A DNA stretch of 64,000 nt, from positions 35,240,052-35,304,051 of the forward strand of contig NC_087062.1 of assembly GCF_963678635.1 (NCBI RefSeq), written 5' to 3'. Source of the stretch: Symsagittifera roscoffensis (lineage: Eukaryota; Xenacoelomorpha; Acoela; Convolutidae). This document shows, in pieces, positions 41,111 to 52,129 of the stretch; positions within the stretch are counted from its first letter, which is position 1; the number at the start of each line of letters is the position of its first letter. A program made the translations under genes and the position numbers. Under the pieces are notes generated by a model. The model did no database searches and was not told where the DNA came from. It worked only from the letters and a program-made list of their open reading frames with translations.

Positions 41111-41433
41111 ATTGTTATTAATATGCTAGATCTATTATATAAATCAAAATGCTGCATGACAATTTCCTGATTGAATAGGACAAAAGAAATTTTAAATTAC
41201 CAGCTTAAAAAGCGAAAATTCATAGATGCAGTGTGTGCAGATTTTGATTGCTGTTTAGCGATAGTGTGAAAATTTTATATGGTTGTGAATTTTTGAAGGT
41301 AGATAAACTTAAGTCTGCTGCAAACATCTGTAAATGACCACTGGCACTGTATCTTGAGTGACACTCGGGCTTCTGGGGATTCATTGACAGAGACAGCACG
41401 CGATGAGGACATCGATCTTAAGTCCGGGGAGTA
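41111..41433 (+). repeat. 324-bp module, copy 1 (after shared LTR)
   Basis: Begins ATTGTTATTAATATGC directly after the LTR and ends GTCCGGGGAGTA directly before TGTGCCAGT, the first 9 bases of an LTR, which here break off into the leader of copy C. Three more copies exist at 61631, 62866 and 63320. It has no reading frame of note. Confidence 0.9.
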
Positions 41434-41806
41434 TGTGCCAGTGGCAAAGTGGTTCAGGAGCACTTGAGCTGAACCCATAGGAGACTCGACTGGAAGAGGT
41501 GACCGGCCGAGTGGGAAAGTGGTTCAGGAACACTTGAGCTGAACCATTAGGAGACTGGACTGGAACAGGTGACCAGTCGAGTGGGAAAGCAGCCAAGAAG
41601 GATTTGGCAAATCTCGAGTTCGCAAGTTGGGCAGAACGGGTATCGTTAAAATCCAAATTACATTATAGGAGATAAGTGTAAAATTGGATAAGCGAAATCC
41701 CCCGGTTTTGAGGAACGTTTTTACTTGAGCAGGCCTGGAGACAGGTCTACGGTTTTCTCTTGAGAGGTTTAGCACCCGGCGCTTAAGGTGATTTTAGGCT
41801 TAAGAA

Positions 41807-41840
41807 GGGGGGCTAAAAAGGGGGGAGGTTAGAAGGGGGG
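41807..41840 (+). other. G-run cluster (possible G-quadruplex) in copy C leader
   Basis: Three G-blocks of at least five G with a GG between the second and third, at the same place as in copy B. Conservation of the blocks while bases between them vary is compatible with a structure, but this is inference. Confidence 0.5.
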
Positions 41841-42465
41841 CTGGTTAAGTTAGAGGTTGGCGGTTGTAAATTGTAAAAAGGGGAGAAATTAGAGTAACTA
41901 ATTGGTCGACATCGTTGATTTAGTTACATTAGTCATTTACACGCGTTGGTCATAGGAAACGGATATCCAAAGTTGGAATTAGGTTAAAGTAGGTACCCTG
42001 GTCGGATCGGTAGGGGGGAACGGACATAGACAGTTTTTGTGGTACCCCATAAGATCGCTAGCAGGGGGGAAGGAAACGCGTGGCAATTAGGTACCAGACA
42101 TTTTTTTTCTCGACGAAAGGTAGACATTGGTCACCTTTGAATTTTAGGTGGGCTCATTTTTCAGTTTTTATTACTTTTTCTGGCTTGGAATTTTTGTTGC
42201 ATTTTGGGGAGGATTTGTGTTTAGTTTTTATACGAACAGGTGATCACAAGATACCTGCGCACAGGTTTTGGTCTCAAGTTGCTTGGAACATTGAAATAGA
42301 GGTAACTAAAAAGAAATAAGAAAAAAGGGGGGTCAGCATTTGGCTTTTAAGAGAGGGTTTTTGGGGAAATTTTACTAGAGCTTGAGTGGTGGTACAAGGT
42401 ACAGTGAATCAAGAAGTCCCCATAACGAAGAAGAGAGAGGTCCCACCGCTCAGACACTTGTCAAC

Positions 42466-43262
42466 AGTCTTGGGACAGTGCCAAAGAAGTCCTGGGACAG
42501 TGTTGGACCAGAACAGTCTTGATACAGTCTTGGGACAGTGGTCTTGGGACAGTGGTCTTGGGACAGGGTCTTGGGACAGTGGTCTTGGGACAGTGGTCTT
42601 GGGACAGGGTCTTGTGACAGTGGTCTTGAGACAGTGGTCTTGGGGCAAGGGTCTTGGGACAGGGTCTTGGGACAGTGGTCTTGAGACAGTGGTCTTGAGA
42701 CAGTGGTCTTGGGACAAGGGTTTTGGGACAGGGTCTTGGGACAGTGGTCTTGGGACAGTGGTCTTGGGACAAGGGTCTTGGAACAGTGGTCTTGGGACAA
42801 GGGTCTTGGGACAAGGGTCTTGGGACAGGGTCTTGGGACAAGGGTCTTGGGACAGTGGTCTTGGGACAGTAGTCTTGGGACACTAGCCTTGGGATAGTAG
42901 TCTTGGGACAGTAGTCTTGGGACACTAGCCTTGGGACACTAGCCTTGGGACACTAGCCTTGGGACAGTGGTCTTGGGACACTAGCCTTGGGACACTAGCC
43001 TTGGGACAGTAGTCTTGGGACACTAGCCTTGGGACAGTAATCTTGGGACACTAGCCTTGGGACAGTAGTCTTGGGACACTAGCCTTGGGACACTAGCCTT
43101 GGGACAGTAGTCTTGGGACACTAGCCTTGGGACAGTAGTCTTGGGACACTAGCCTTGGGACACTAGCCTTGGGACAGTGGTCTTGGGACACTAGCCTTGG
43201 GACACTAGCCTTGGGACACTACTCTCAGGTCAGGGGTCTTGGGACACTGACGGAGTACTGGG
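42466..43262. repeat. 13/14-bp satellite in copy C leader
   Basis: About 55 direct copies built from GTCTTGGGACAGTG, GTCTTGGGACAAGG and, in the right half, TAGCCTTGGGACAC. The unit family is that of copy B, but the variants differ, so the array has turned over separately in each copy. It causes spurious frames of 100-166 codons on both strands. Confidence 0.95.
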
Positions 43263-43582
43263 ACATTACCGAACAGTCTTGGGACAGTAAAAGGAAGCCT
43301 GGGACGGTAACTGGGACGGTAACTGGAAGTCTTAGGACAGTATAAAAATTGAAGTAAAATTACAACAAGCTGTTTTAAGACAGAACAAGACTAATTGGAA
43401 CCCGGTACAGTTGGGACCACGAATAAAGAAAATTACTCGATAATTTTAGAGAACTGGAACAAGGTTTTTATAACGTTGTATATTTTCTTTTAAGAATTTG
43501 TTTCTACAAAATTTTTTTTATTCTTAGAATAGAATTGTATATAAAATAATATTGTAAATAAGAGCAATTGTAAATAGAAATA

Positions 43583-44380
43583 ATGAGACGGAGTAGGGTA
43601 CCGGTGCTTGAAAAAAGGTCAAGTGGATCAAACACGAAATATAACTCGTCGCTGCGTGGAACGACATCAAGGGGCCCAGGCAAAACAAAAAATAACTTTT
43701 CAGTTAGCATGGTCAGCACGAGAAGTGGCGCCGAGAGCAAGACGCGAGAAGATGCGAGGGAAAAACAGGTGGAGCCCACAATCGAAATCGACCTAGAGAC
43801 ACCAGACCAGAGCGTAGATGAAGTGGAGAAAAAGACAACGGAATCCACACCGATGCCCCATATGGAAGATCAAAATCCAAAAACCGTGGAGTTTTCGCCG
43901 ATAGACGCGTTGGAAGACACAACAGGCGATCTTACCCGAGAAACGGTGACCAGCCGAGTGGGTCATCTTACCCGAGAAACGGTGAAAGATGACTCTCAAG
44001 TAAAGAAGACATCTTTTACAGAAAAGTTGGCGATGATGGTCGGAATGAAATCGAAAGACAACACGGCCGAGGAATCACAGACTGGAAGAGCACGAACATT
44101 TGGGACAGTGAGCACGAAGGCGACAGAAGCCGACCCAAAGGAAGAACAAGCCGGAAAGGAAGCGACAGCTGGAAACAAGACAACGGCTGATCATGAAACA
44201 GCTACACTTGAGCTTGGAGACCTGATGACAAAACTAAATCAGATCGACAAGAGACTGAAGTACAGTGAGGAAGATAGAGACTTAATAAGGAAAGAATTGA
44301 AATACAACAAACACGAGTATCTGGATAGTTATTTTAACCTGGCTAAAGGGGCAAACGGCAATCGACACCGTTGCCCTTAA
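43583..44380 (+). pseudogene. Gag N-terminal part of copy C, ended by a deletion
   Basis: Starts at ATG 43583 (MRRSRVPV). After 254 codons, near 44347, about 290 bases of coiled-coil sequence present in copy B are missing and the frame changes, ending at 44380. A 39-base direct duplication gives the repeated LTRETV at about 43931-43986. The next frame opens at 44371. Confidence 0.9.
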
Positions 44381-47300
44381 CCCGGGACACGGTGAGCATA
44401 GCACCAACAGCTGCTAAAACAATCATGAAGAATGGAACGTCAAGTACAACGACTGGCCCGGGGGACTCAACAGCTAACAGCAATGCAGGTCCGGATACTA
44501 TGACATGGGCAAGCACTTGGGAGATGATGAACAGGACTCTAGAGGCCTTCGCCACGAGGAACACTGACTCGAGCGATAGGAGGGACGGAAAATCAAGAAA
44601 AACTTTCAAGAAGCCAAAGGAATTCAATGACGACTCCGATGGATGCATCGACACTTGGGTGGAAGTGATGAGATTACACCTAGAGCAAGATAACTTAAAT
44701 GATGAAAGACAAGCATGCACGACCATACTCAGCAACTTAGAAGGCACGGCATTAAAATGCGTGGTCGCAAAGAAGGAAGAAGAACGCGACACCGCGGACA
44801 AGATCTTCGAGATTTTACTGAATCGATTCGGGTCAGGCATGAAGGGTCACCAAGCGATGATGCGATTTGAAAAGAGAAGGCAGAGGGACGACGAGTCAAT
44901 AGATCGGTTCCTAGATGACCTCGAGAGCTTGAGAAGAAGGAGTGACCCAGAGGAGTCGACAAACAGAAGAAACTTCAGCATTGCCTCGAAGTTCATTGAT
45001 GGGGTAAAAAGTGATGACTTAAGGACAATGTTAGCTACATACTACACATTGTCGAAAGACAGCGCACCAACCCCAGAGGAAATGAGACAGAAATCAAGGG
45101 AATACATGCTGATGAAGCCCAAGAAATACTCATATTCGGAAAACAGGAACACACAGGGGGGAAGCCAACCCCAGAGGTCATCATGGTACAAACCTAGAGA
45201 TGATATGGATAAGCGCAGATCATGCGCGAACTGCGGGTCAGCGGACCACCACGTGGCTGACTGCACAACATACAAACAAGGCATGAAGAGCCTAGGATAC
45301 GCACCGGATGAGGAGGACATGAGCCAGATGGAGGAACACGAGTACTATAATGGCTTAATCATCAAGATAGGCGCTAGATGCTTCTTCTGTAACCAGGAGG
45401 GGCACTTCAGAATGGATTGTCCCTTGTTCTGGGAAGCGGTCAAGGACCAGAGTCACCCCAAACATAAGTTGGCATTAGCGGCGGTGCAGAATCAGCGGAA
45501 CAGGCAAAACGAGTTTGAATCGAGGAACTTAGGAACACCAAGCACGGAAATGCCAACGAAGACAGTGAAAGCTGTAACACATGTTAATGGTGCGATAGAA
45601 TCCGCGGCAGGGAATTCTCTAGAGATAAATTATGAGAAAGCGGCGACGGAAGCAATTGCCAAAGTGAAACAGGATCTGGCTGCGAAAGAAATAGAGCAAC
45701 GACTAAAGCTGGAGATCGAAAAACAGAATTTTAACGAAGCATTAACCGGATCGAACCCAACACCAGAGGCTGTACCAGGCTCAACAAAGACCGGGAATTG
45801 TAACACTGTAAAAATGGTGACAGGTAAGCCTTTTGGCATATCGAAAATCGGGGCAAGAATAATGTCGATAATCACAGTGGGCGGCCACGAGGTAACCAGA
45901 AACTTGAGCGAGCCGAGCGACCAGACAATAATGCACATTGACGTGTATGCAGACTATTTGAGTGGTATAAGCCCACAAACCACTTCTAGAGCACTGAGAG
46001 CACTACTCATGAGAGGGGGCAGCAAGTCGGTACGTGTTGATAGCAGATATTATGAAGCTTATGGTCCACACGAGGTGATGCTAAATATAGATGGGATTAA
46101 AATCTATACCAAGACGATGATAACATGTGACGAAGACCTAATTGGACAAATCTACGTCGGGAAAGAAGAATTGAAAGTGAGATCGATTGGAAACTGCGCC
46201 ATGCTTGAAGAAGATGCAATGCACATCGGGACGGAGGCAGATGTGACAGGGCACGTGCTGGATATAAGTGGCAAAAAGACTCAGTTGCGTGGGTTGCTTG
46301 ACACGGGAGCAGTCTTGAGCGTCATACCAATCGAAACTTGGGAGAGGATGGGCTTTGACAAAGGTGACTTGATAGACTCGAGAATACGGCTGTCAGCTGC
46401 AAACAAAGGGGCCCTTCGGGTGCTGGGCAGGACGCCGATAATAGCCCTCAATTTGGGGGAACGTAACCTGTGGATGAGCTTTATCGTGGTAGAAAACCTA
46501 GATGAATCTGACCAATTCATTTTGGGCAGAGACTTCATCAGGAATTTCGACGTAACGATTGATCTAAATAACGCAATGTTCAGGATACGGAACCCGGATA
46601 GGAGGTACGCAATCAAACCGGTAAATTTAATAATGGCAAATGAAAACAAAGCACCGGTATTCTTGAGTAGGAGGGTGAGGCTAAAAGCTAATGAAGCGGC
46701 AATCGTAAGCTTGAGGATGAAAAATTACAATGAACTAAGTGACAACAAGCAAGTGTGTATAGTTCCAAATCCTAATAGTCAAAGTGCTGCTGTTTTAGGA
46801 AGATCATTTTCGATAACGAAGAGCGGCCTCTGCGTCAGTGTCTTGTTGAATACCCTTGATATACCGATCACGATACAGAGAGGGAGGAAACTAGGATATG
46901 CTTTACCGGTTAAAACTCGATATGAAACAATTGAGAACTCAAAACAAAATGAAGTTGTTGATTGTCCCAATCACAGGGACAAAATTTGTATCTTGAGACG
47001 ATTGCAGAAAATAAAAGATTCTTCAGGTCTTATTAAATCACTTAAGTCAGAAACGGATGATGGGCTGTCGAGCTGTTCGAACTTTCCAGAGCGACCCACA
47101 CTAGATGAAATGCAAAATGAAAAACCGGTCCTGCCGGAGATTGAACATTTGAGGGGCAAACTCAAAGATGAACAGCTCGAAGCCATCAAGGACGTACTAG
47201 AGCGAAACGAGGAAGTTTTTTCGAGGCATAAGGCGGATATCGGGTGTTGTAATTTCGTTGAACATGAAATAGAACTTGAGGAAAACGCGGTACCACACAG

Positions 47301-50300
47301 GGAGGGGGCGAGGCGCATGACCCCACACAAATCGGACGCGTGTAGAAAAGAGATTGAGACGTTACTAGAGTATGACATGATAGAACCATCCAAGTCACCG
47401 TGGGCGTGTGGAGTAGTGATGGCCAAAAAGAAAGGCGACCAGTTGAGGTTTTGTTGTGACTTTCGATACCTGAACTCCGTCACGGTGAAGGATGCCTATC
47501 CCATACCTAGGATTGATGAGAGCCTCTCGAAGTTAGGTGATGCAAAATTTTTTACGACTCTTGATTTAGGCTCGGCCTTTTGGCAAGTACCACTAAGGAA
47601 GCAGGACAGGGAAAAGACAGGGTTTGCCTGCGAGTTGGGTCTGTTTCAATGGAAACGGATGCCGTTTGGACTTTGCAATGCCACAGCCACGTTTCAGCGG
47701 TTGATGGCACACGCGCTGATAGGCGTAACGAAGAAATATGGCAACCTGGTAATGTGCTACGTGGATGACGTGGTAATAGCGACGCCAACACTGGAAGACC
47801 ACATTGAGAGACTAGACGAAGAGTTTGCATGCATGAAGAGGTCGGGGCTAAAGTGTAAACCATCAAAGTGCGAGATACTCAAGGACTCAATAAAATACTT
47901 GGGCAGGATGGTAGACAAGCATGGCATCAGACCTGATACGGACGCCGTGGAAGCAGTCCTGACCTGGAAATCACCGAAGACAGAGCACCAGTTGATGAGC
48001 TTCCTGGGTTTCGCTAACTATTATAGAGAATTCATCAAAGGCTATGCAGACAAGGTATACCCGATGCAACAATTAATGAGACACAAGGGCAAGAAGTTCA
48101 CATGGAACAACGCAGCAGAAGAGTCATTCCAGAGAATAAAGAAAGAGCTATGTGAGGCACCAGTACTGGGTATGCCGACGGAGAAAGGGATGTACGTGCT
48201 GGACACGGATGCGTCGGTAGTCGCGATTTCTGGGATTCTCCACCAAGAACAGGAATGGAATGGGAAGACAGTCTTGAGACCAATAGCGTACGGGAGAAAA
48301 GTCCTGAGTGACACGGAAATGAAGTACGGAGCACCGAAAGCAGAGATGTTCGCGGTGGTTACCTTTGTCGAGAAATACAGGGCATACCTGGGCAGTGAGC
48401 CATTCAAGTTGCGAGTCGACAACAGAGCACTGAGCTGGCTGAAAACGTACTCAATGGACCAAAGTTACATTGGGAGGTGGATAGTTCGCCTAGACGGATA
48501 CAACATGATAATTGAGCACAGAACGCGAGATAAACATCAGAATGCCGACAGCTTGAGTAAGAAGACGGAGTTCTATGAGAGACAAGAACAAAGAGAAGCA
48601 GACAGACCTGAAATCAAAGATGGCTTCTCATTCATGGACAAGGAAACGTACGACAGTCTTCCACTCACGAGATGGCTGGACAAGTCAGGCAAACCGATAG
48701 AAGATCATCCTAAATTGCCTAAAGAGCCTCCAGAGAAGACCATCTTGAAGAAGAGCAAGGGGATTCCGATTGAGATTATACTCAAGTCGAAGATCGTGAA
48801 GGAGACGCTCAAGGCAAAAGGCTATGATCTTAACCAAGTGGAAGCAGGAACTGCACAGATAGATGATGACTTAATGAGGTTGCTCGAGAAACTATCAGAT
48901 GATAAGCCCGTGATCCAAGAGAAGGGTCAAGAGAAACCGGAATTCACTATACTTCGGAGAAAAGAGACAGTGAACGATACTGACTCATCAAGAGGAAGCG
49001 TCACTGACAGCAAAGACGTCGTGCGGTCACTAGTTGACAAAATCCCCGAAGACATTCTGGAGCAGACCAAGGTTAGGAAAAAGAAAGTGACGTTCAACGA
49101 AGATACTGAACACCTGGGACTAGGTCAAGAGTCCGGGGAGTGTTCCAGGTTCACGGAAGAAGGAACCGGAGAAGGAAAATTGTCCGGGGAGCGTGAAGGA
49201 TGGGATGAAGACTCGAATGGGAGCAGCGAAAACCAAGACAGTCTGTGCATGATATTGGCGGAAGAGAAGACAAGGCACCACGACAGGGAGTTACAGACGG
49301 ATCCATCTTCAGGAACATACAACATGGACATACAGGAGATGCGAGGTGGTGAGGAACTTGAGAAAATTGCGGTTGCAAGGAAACCATTCAGGGAACTATC
49401 ATGCAACTCAAACATCAGAACGAATCTGGTGCCAGAAGATGATATGAAAATCGTGAAAAGGATGATATGCGTGAAACTGAGTGATGACATCCACAACCCT
49501 GGTGAGATGAATGGACAAATCGTGGCGCTAAAGGAGCATGTCAAGGCGAGATATAGGCTGTCAGACCTAATAAGAGCCCAGAAGAATGACAAAATGACAA
49601 GTAACCTCTCCAAATGGATCCAGTCGGGGGTCAAGGAGAAGGGGGAACTTGAGGAAGACAGCTACAAGATCTTGAGCCAGTTCTACAAAGAAAAGAAAGA
49701 CTTACTTTATCACACAGCTGAGGGGGTGGTAGCGTGCAAGAGGAGAGATGAGGAAAAGATATTACACAAACACAACCTCATCATACTACCACAATTGTAC
49801 CAGACGGAGGTGCTTTTCAGATCACACGACCAGATGGGCCACCAGGGGATAGACAAAGTACAACAAAGGATACTTCACAGGTTTGATTGGCCAGGAATGA
49901 GAAAAGCTTGCGAGAGATGGGTGAATGCCTGCCTGGCATGTCTCCAGGTAAAAGACCCAAGGAAGATGAAGTTTCCACTCAAGTCAGTTGAGAGCTCAGA
50001 GTTCAATGAAGTGGTGCAGATAGACCATCAAAAAATTTGCATGACAGAGTCGGGATATAATCAGATACTGGTTATAATAGATCACTTCACAAAGTTGGCG
50101 GAAGCGGTTCCGTGCCAGACAGCCTCGGCCGAAGAGACATGTGATCATCTGATAACGCATTGGATATCGCGGTATGGTTGTCCAATGACTTTCCAGTCGG
50201 ACAACGGCAAAGCTTTCGTGGGGGACTTGACAAAAGAATTGATGAAGAGATCGCACATTGCTCAAGCACACTCGACGACCTATCATCCACAGACCAATGG

Positions 50301-50727
50301 GTTGGTAGAGAGACAAAACAGGACACTGGTCAACATGTTAAGGGTGTACTGCTCAAGATACATGACGGACTGGGACAAATACCTGCCACAGGTAGTAGGA
50401 GCCTACAACAGTACACAGCACTCAACTACGGGCATCAGTCCTTTCATGATGTTGACGGGCAGGGAGAGAGCAATGCCTCTGACATTCTTTTACCCGGAAT
50501 ATGAGGGGAAAAGGACGTCGCCTCAGTCATACGTGAAAGAAGCGATCAAAAGACAACAGGAGTTGAACGAGCTATGCAGGAGGAACACGGCGCAAGCGCA
50601 AATGAGGCAACGCAGGAAATATGACGAAAAAATATTACAAGCAAAGCCATATGAGGTGGGCCAATACGTGTGGGTCTTTCAAAATGTCATACCGCCCAAG
50701 GGAACGAAGAAACTACTCAAGAAGTAG
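44371..50727 (+). CDS. Gag-Pol of copy C: gag core to integrase (2118 codons, open)
   Basis: Gag and Pol are in one frame without a stop or shift between them. Gag core about 44-240; CCHC knuckles C285-C298 and C337-C350; protease D644 (DTGA) with ILGRD near 717; reverse transcriptase about 1020-1230 with YVDD from residue 1130; RNase H from D1278 (LDTDAS); charged linker; integrase finger H1819, H1824, C1854, C1857 and core D1885, D1944, E1980 (DD35E); and the start of the GPY/F module. The stop at 50725-50727 (TAG for the Trp of KKWRGPF) is a mutation. The true gag start is upstream (43583). It would act in the cytoplasmic particle and in nuclear integration. Confidence 0.95.
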   Translation: MPLTRDTVSIAPTAAKTIMKNGTSSTTTGPGDSTANSNAGPDTMTWASTWEMMNRTLEAFATRNTDSSDRRDGKSRKTFKKPKEFNDDSDGCIDTWVEVMRLHLEQDNLNDERQACTTILSNLEGTALKCVVAKKEEERDTADKIFEILLNRFGSGMKGHQAMMRFEKRRQRDDESIDRFLDDLESLRRRSDPEESTNRRNFSIASKFIDGVKSDDLRTMLATYYTLSKDSAPTPEEMRQKSREYMLMKPKKYSYSENRNTQGGSQPQRSSWYKPRDDMDKRRSCANCGSADHHVADCTTYKQGMKSLGYAPDEEDMSQMEEHEYYNGLIIKIGARCFFCNQEGHFRMDCPLFWEAVKDQSHPKHKLALAAVQNQRNRQNEFESRNLGTPSTEMPTKTVKAVTHVNGAIESAAGNSLEINYEKAATEAIAKVKQDLAAKEIEQRLKLEIEKQNFNEALTGSNPTPEAVPGSTKTGNCNTVKMVTGKPFGISKIGARIMSIITVGGHEVTRNLSEPSDQTIMHIDVYADYLSGISPQTTSRALRALLMRGGSKSVRVDSRYYEAYGPHEVMLNIDGIKIYTKTMITCDEDLIGQIYVGKEELKVRSIGNCAMLEEDAMHIGTEADVTGHVLDISGKKTQLRGLLDTGAVLSVIPIETWERMGFDKGDLIDSRIRLSAANKGALRVLGRTPIIALNLGERNLWMSFIVVENLDESDQFILGRDFIRNFDVTIDLNNAMFRIRNPDRRYAIKPVNLIMANENKAPVFLSRRVRLKANEAAIVSLRMKNYNELSDNKQVCIVPNPNSQSAAVLGRSFSITKSGLCVSVLLNTLDIPITIQRGRKLGYALPVKTRYETIENSKQNEVVDCPNHRDKICILRRLQKIKDSSGLIKSLKSETDDGLSSCSNFPERPTLDEMQNEKPVLPEIEHLRGKLKDEQLEAIKDVLERNEEVFSRHKADIGCCNFVEHEIELEENAVPHREGARRMTPHKSDACRKEIETLLEYDMIEPSKSPWACGVVMAKKKGDQLRFCCDFRYLNSVTVKDAYPIPRIDESLSKLGDAKFFTTLDLGSAFWQVPLRKQDREKTGFACELGLFQWKRMPFGLCNATATFQRLMAHALIGVTKKYGNLVMCYVDDVVIATPTLEDHIERLDEEFACMKRSGLKCKPSKCEILKDSIKYLGRMVDKHGIRPDTDAVEAVLTWKSPKTEHQLMSFLGFANYYREFIKGYADKVYPMQQLMRHKGKKFTWNNAAEESFQRIKKELCEAPVLGMPTEKGMYVLDTDASVVAISGILHQEQEWNGKTVLRPIAYGRKVLSDTEMKYGAPKAEMFAVVTFVEKYRAYLGSEPFKLRVDNRALSWLKTYSMDQSYIGRWIVRLDGYNMIIEHRTRDKHQNADSLSKKTEFYERQEQREADRPEIKDGFSFMDKETYDSLPLTRWLDKSGKPIEDHPKLPKEPPEKTILKKSKGIPIEIILKSKIVKETLKAKGYDLNQVEAGTAQIDDDLMRLLEKLSDDKPVIQEKGQEKPEFTILRRKETVNDTDSSRGSVTDSKDVVRSLVDKIPEDILEQTKVRKKKVTFNEDTEHLGLGQESGECSRFTEEGTGEGKLSGEREGWDEDSNGSSENQDSLCMILAEEKTRHHDRELQTDPSSGTYNMDIQEMRGGEELEKIAVARKPFRELSCNSNIRTNLVPEDDMKIVKRMICVKLSDDIHNPGEMNGQIVALKEHVKARYRLSDLIRAQKNDKMTSNLSKWIQSGVKEKGELEEDSYKILSQFYKEKKDLLYHTAEGVVACKRRDEEKILHKHNLIILPQLYQTEVLFRSHDQMGHQGIDKVQQRILHRFDWPGMRKACERWVNACLACLQVKDPRKMKFPLKSVESSEFNEVVQIDHQKICMTESGYNQILVIIDHFTKLAEAVPCQTASAEETCDHLITHWISRYGCPMTFQSDNGKAFVGDLTKELMKRSHIAQAHSTTYHPQTNGLVERQNRTLVNMLRVYCSRYMTDWDKYLPQVVGAYNSTQHSTTGISPFMMLTGRERAMPLTFFYPEYEGKRTSPQSYVKEAIKRQQELNELCRRNTAQAQMRQRRKYDEKILQAKPYEVGQYVWVFQNVIPPKGTKKLLKK

Positions 50728-50739
50728 AGGGGACCATTC

Positions 50740-51978
50740 ATGATAACGGAAGTTCATCAACAAGGACGGTTTTACCGCTTGAGTACTGGGCGAGCAGCAC
50801 ATTATGAAAATCTGAAGCCTCACGTTCCGTCTCCGGAGGACTGGTGCATACCGAAGGACATGGGGGGTCTCGAGTACCTGGTGGTAGAGCCAGCGTGTGA
50901 AGTGAATGAAAAAGGCACCAGAGAGAAAAATGATGGTAATGAGAACTTGAGTTTGGACGACAATGAAAAGATAAAGGTGGAGTCTGAAGCAGGGTCGTTT
51001 GTAGAAGAAGACTGGCACGAACCGGAGCAAGATGAGGTGCCGAAGTGGATGGAGCCGGATCGACCAACACCACCGGAAACCAGGACTGGCAATCGCAAAC
51101 GCACCGGCATGAGGTACAACAGGTACGGGGATGACTTCTTGATCGATAAGATACAGCCAGACAAATTGGGCGAGGAATTACTGAAGGCAGGCGAACTGGA
51201 AGCCGGAGAGGAATGGCAGGTCATTGACGATGGTGGTCATTATCCGCAGGATGATTACTCGACGCCAGAATTAGAAACGGATCTCGAACAGAGTGAGATA
51301 GAGAGGAGGGAGAACACGAACTTGAGGATTCTAGAGTGGATGCGTGATGTCAAAGACGAGAGCCGCGAAGGACAAAGCATTCAGCAAGTCGATGTATCAG
51401 CAGCAAATTACATGAAGACAGAGGACCCTCTTTTCGGATGGACGGCAACAGACAGGCCACTGGACATTCCTCAGGACAATTCAGACCCGACAACATCGAC
51501 GGGGACGTCGATAAATATTTTTGTCCGGGGAGTGGGGGTAGGACTTACCCACACCGAAAATTTGATGATAAAGAAGCTCAAGGAAGTGAGAGAAACGAGC
51601 AAATTGGAACTGGAGGAAGAAGAGCCAGAGCCTATTATAGGTCGGAATTTCAAAACGAAATTCGAAATACCCAATGAATACTCGGAGAACATCATGATAA
51701 CGGATAGCGACTTCATCCTGTCAAACAGGACCAGCGCGATCTGCATCACGGCGGACATGAGTTTCAAATCAAGATTGGAAGCTGACTTCAAAAGAGAGTA
51801 CCAGAATGTAGAGTTTCTGTTCAGACAGAGACCAGGACTGGGAGGGATGGCAGCGCTTCCACCGTCAGTGGCACAAGTCCCGGGCAAATATCTGTGCTTC
51901 CTAGTAACGAGGGTCAATGACAGGAACACAATTGATCCCGAACACGTGATATTGGCACTAACGAGACTTCATGATTGA
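50740..51978 (+). CDS. Integrase end, linker and most of the macrodomain-like module, copy C
   Basis: Same frame as the 2118-codon ORF, resuming after its TAG. It has MITEVHQQGRFYRL, PSPEDW, an acidic linker, TSINIFVRGVGVGLTH and SAICITADMSFKSRLEADF up to LALTRL. An 8-base deletion near 51966 breaks the last third of the module; the remainder (EVSMPVYDPNRGKL to HKKYYLSIA, stop 52127-52129) is in another frame. The stretch GTCCGGGGAGTGGGGGTAGG at 51525-51544 is a purine-rich word also found in B. Confidence 0.88.
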   Translation: MITEVHQQGRFYRLSTGRAAHYENLKPHVPSPEDWCIPKDMGGLEYLVVEPACEVNEKGTREKNDGNENLSLDDNEKIKVESEAGSFVEEDWHEPEQDEVPKWMEPDRPTPPETRTGNRKRTGMRYNRYGDDFLIDKIQPDKLGEELLKAGELEAGEEWQVIDDGGHYPQDDYSTPELETDLEQSEIERRENTNLRILEWMRDVKDESREGQSIQQVDVSAANYMKTEDPLFGWTATDRPLDIPQDNSDPTTSTGTSINIFVRGVGVGLTHTENLMIKKLKEVRETSKLELEEEEPEPIIGRNFKTKFEIPNEYSENIMITDSDFILSNRTSAICITADMSFKSRLEADFKREYQNVEFLFRQRPGLGGMAALPPSVAQVPGKYLCFLVTRVNDRNTIDPEHVILALTRLHD

Positions 51979-52129
51979 AAGAGGGATAACAGAGGTCTCA
52001 ATGCCGGTGTATGACCCAAACAGGGGCAAACTGAGCCCAAGGGAATTGTACGCTATGCTACATGTGGTCTTTGCAGAAACTGAGATAATGGTGTATCTTC
52101 ATAAGAAGTACTACTTGAGCATCGCCTGA
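51961..52129 (+). pseudogene. End of macrodomain-like module, copy C
   Basis: Short piece after the 8-base deletion that encodes the last ~50 residues of Pol (EVSMPVYDPNRG ... HKKYYLSIA). The stop at 52127-52129 aligns exactly with the Pol stop in copy B (30742-30744). Confidence 0.8.

Larger units (their letters stand above)
41434..43582 (+). other. 5' leader of copy C
   Basis: Starts with a 9-base LTR stub, then two ~75-bp repeats (41455-41590), a conserved block with CAGGCCTGGA and GCACCCGGCGCTTAAGG (41725-41790), a G-run cluster (41807-41840), the block ending ACCAGACATT (about 42100), and the satellite (42466-43262). No gene is seen. It matches the leader of copy B from about 19750 onward. 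Confidence 0.8.

Noticed and set aside
20806-43262. CRISPR array
   Set aside because: The satellites have no spacers of unique sequence, and the window is eukaryotic retrotransposon DNA.
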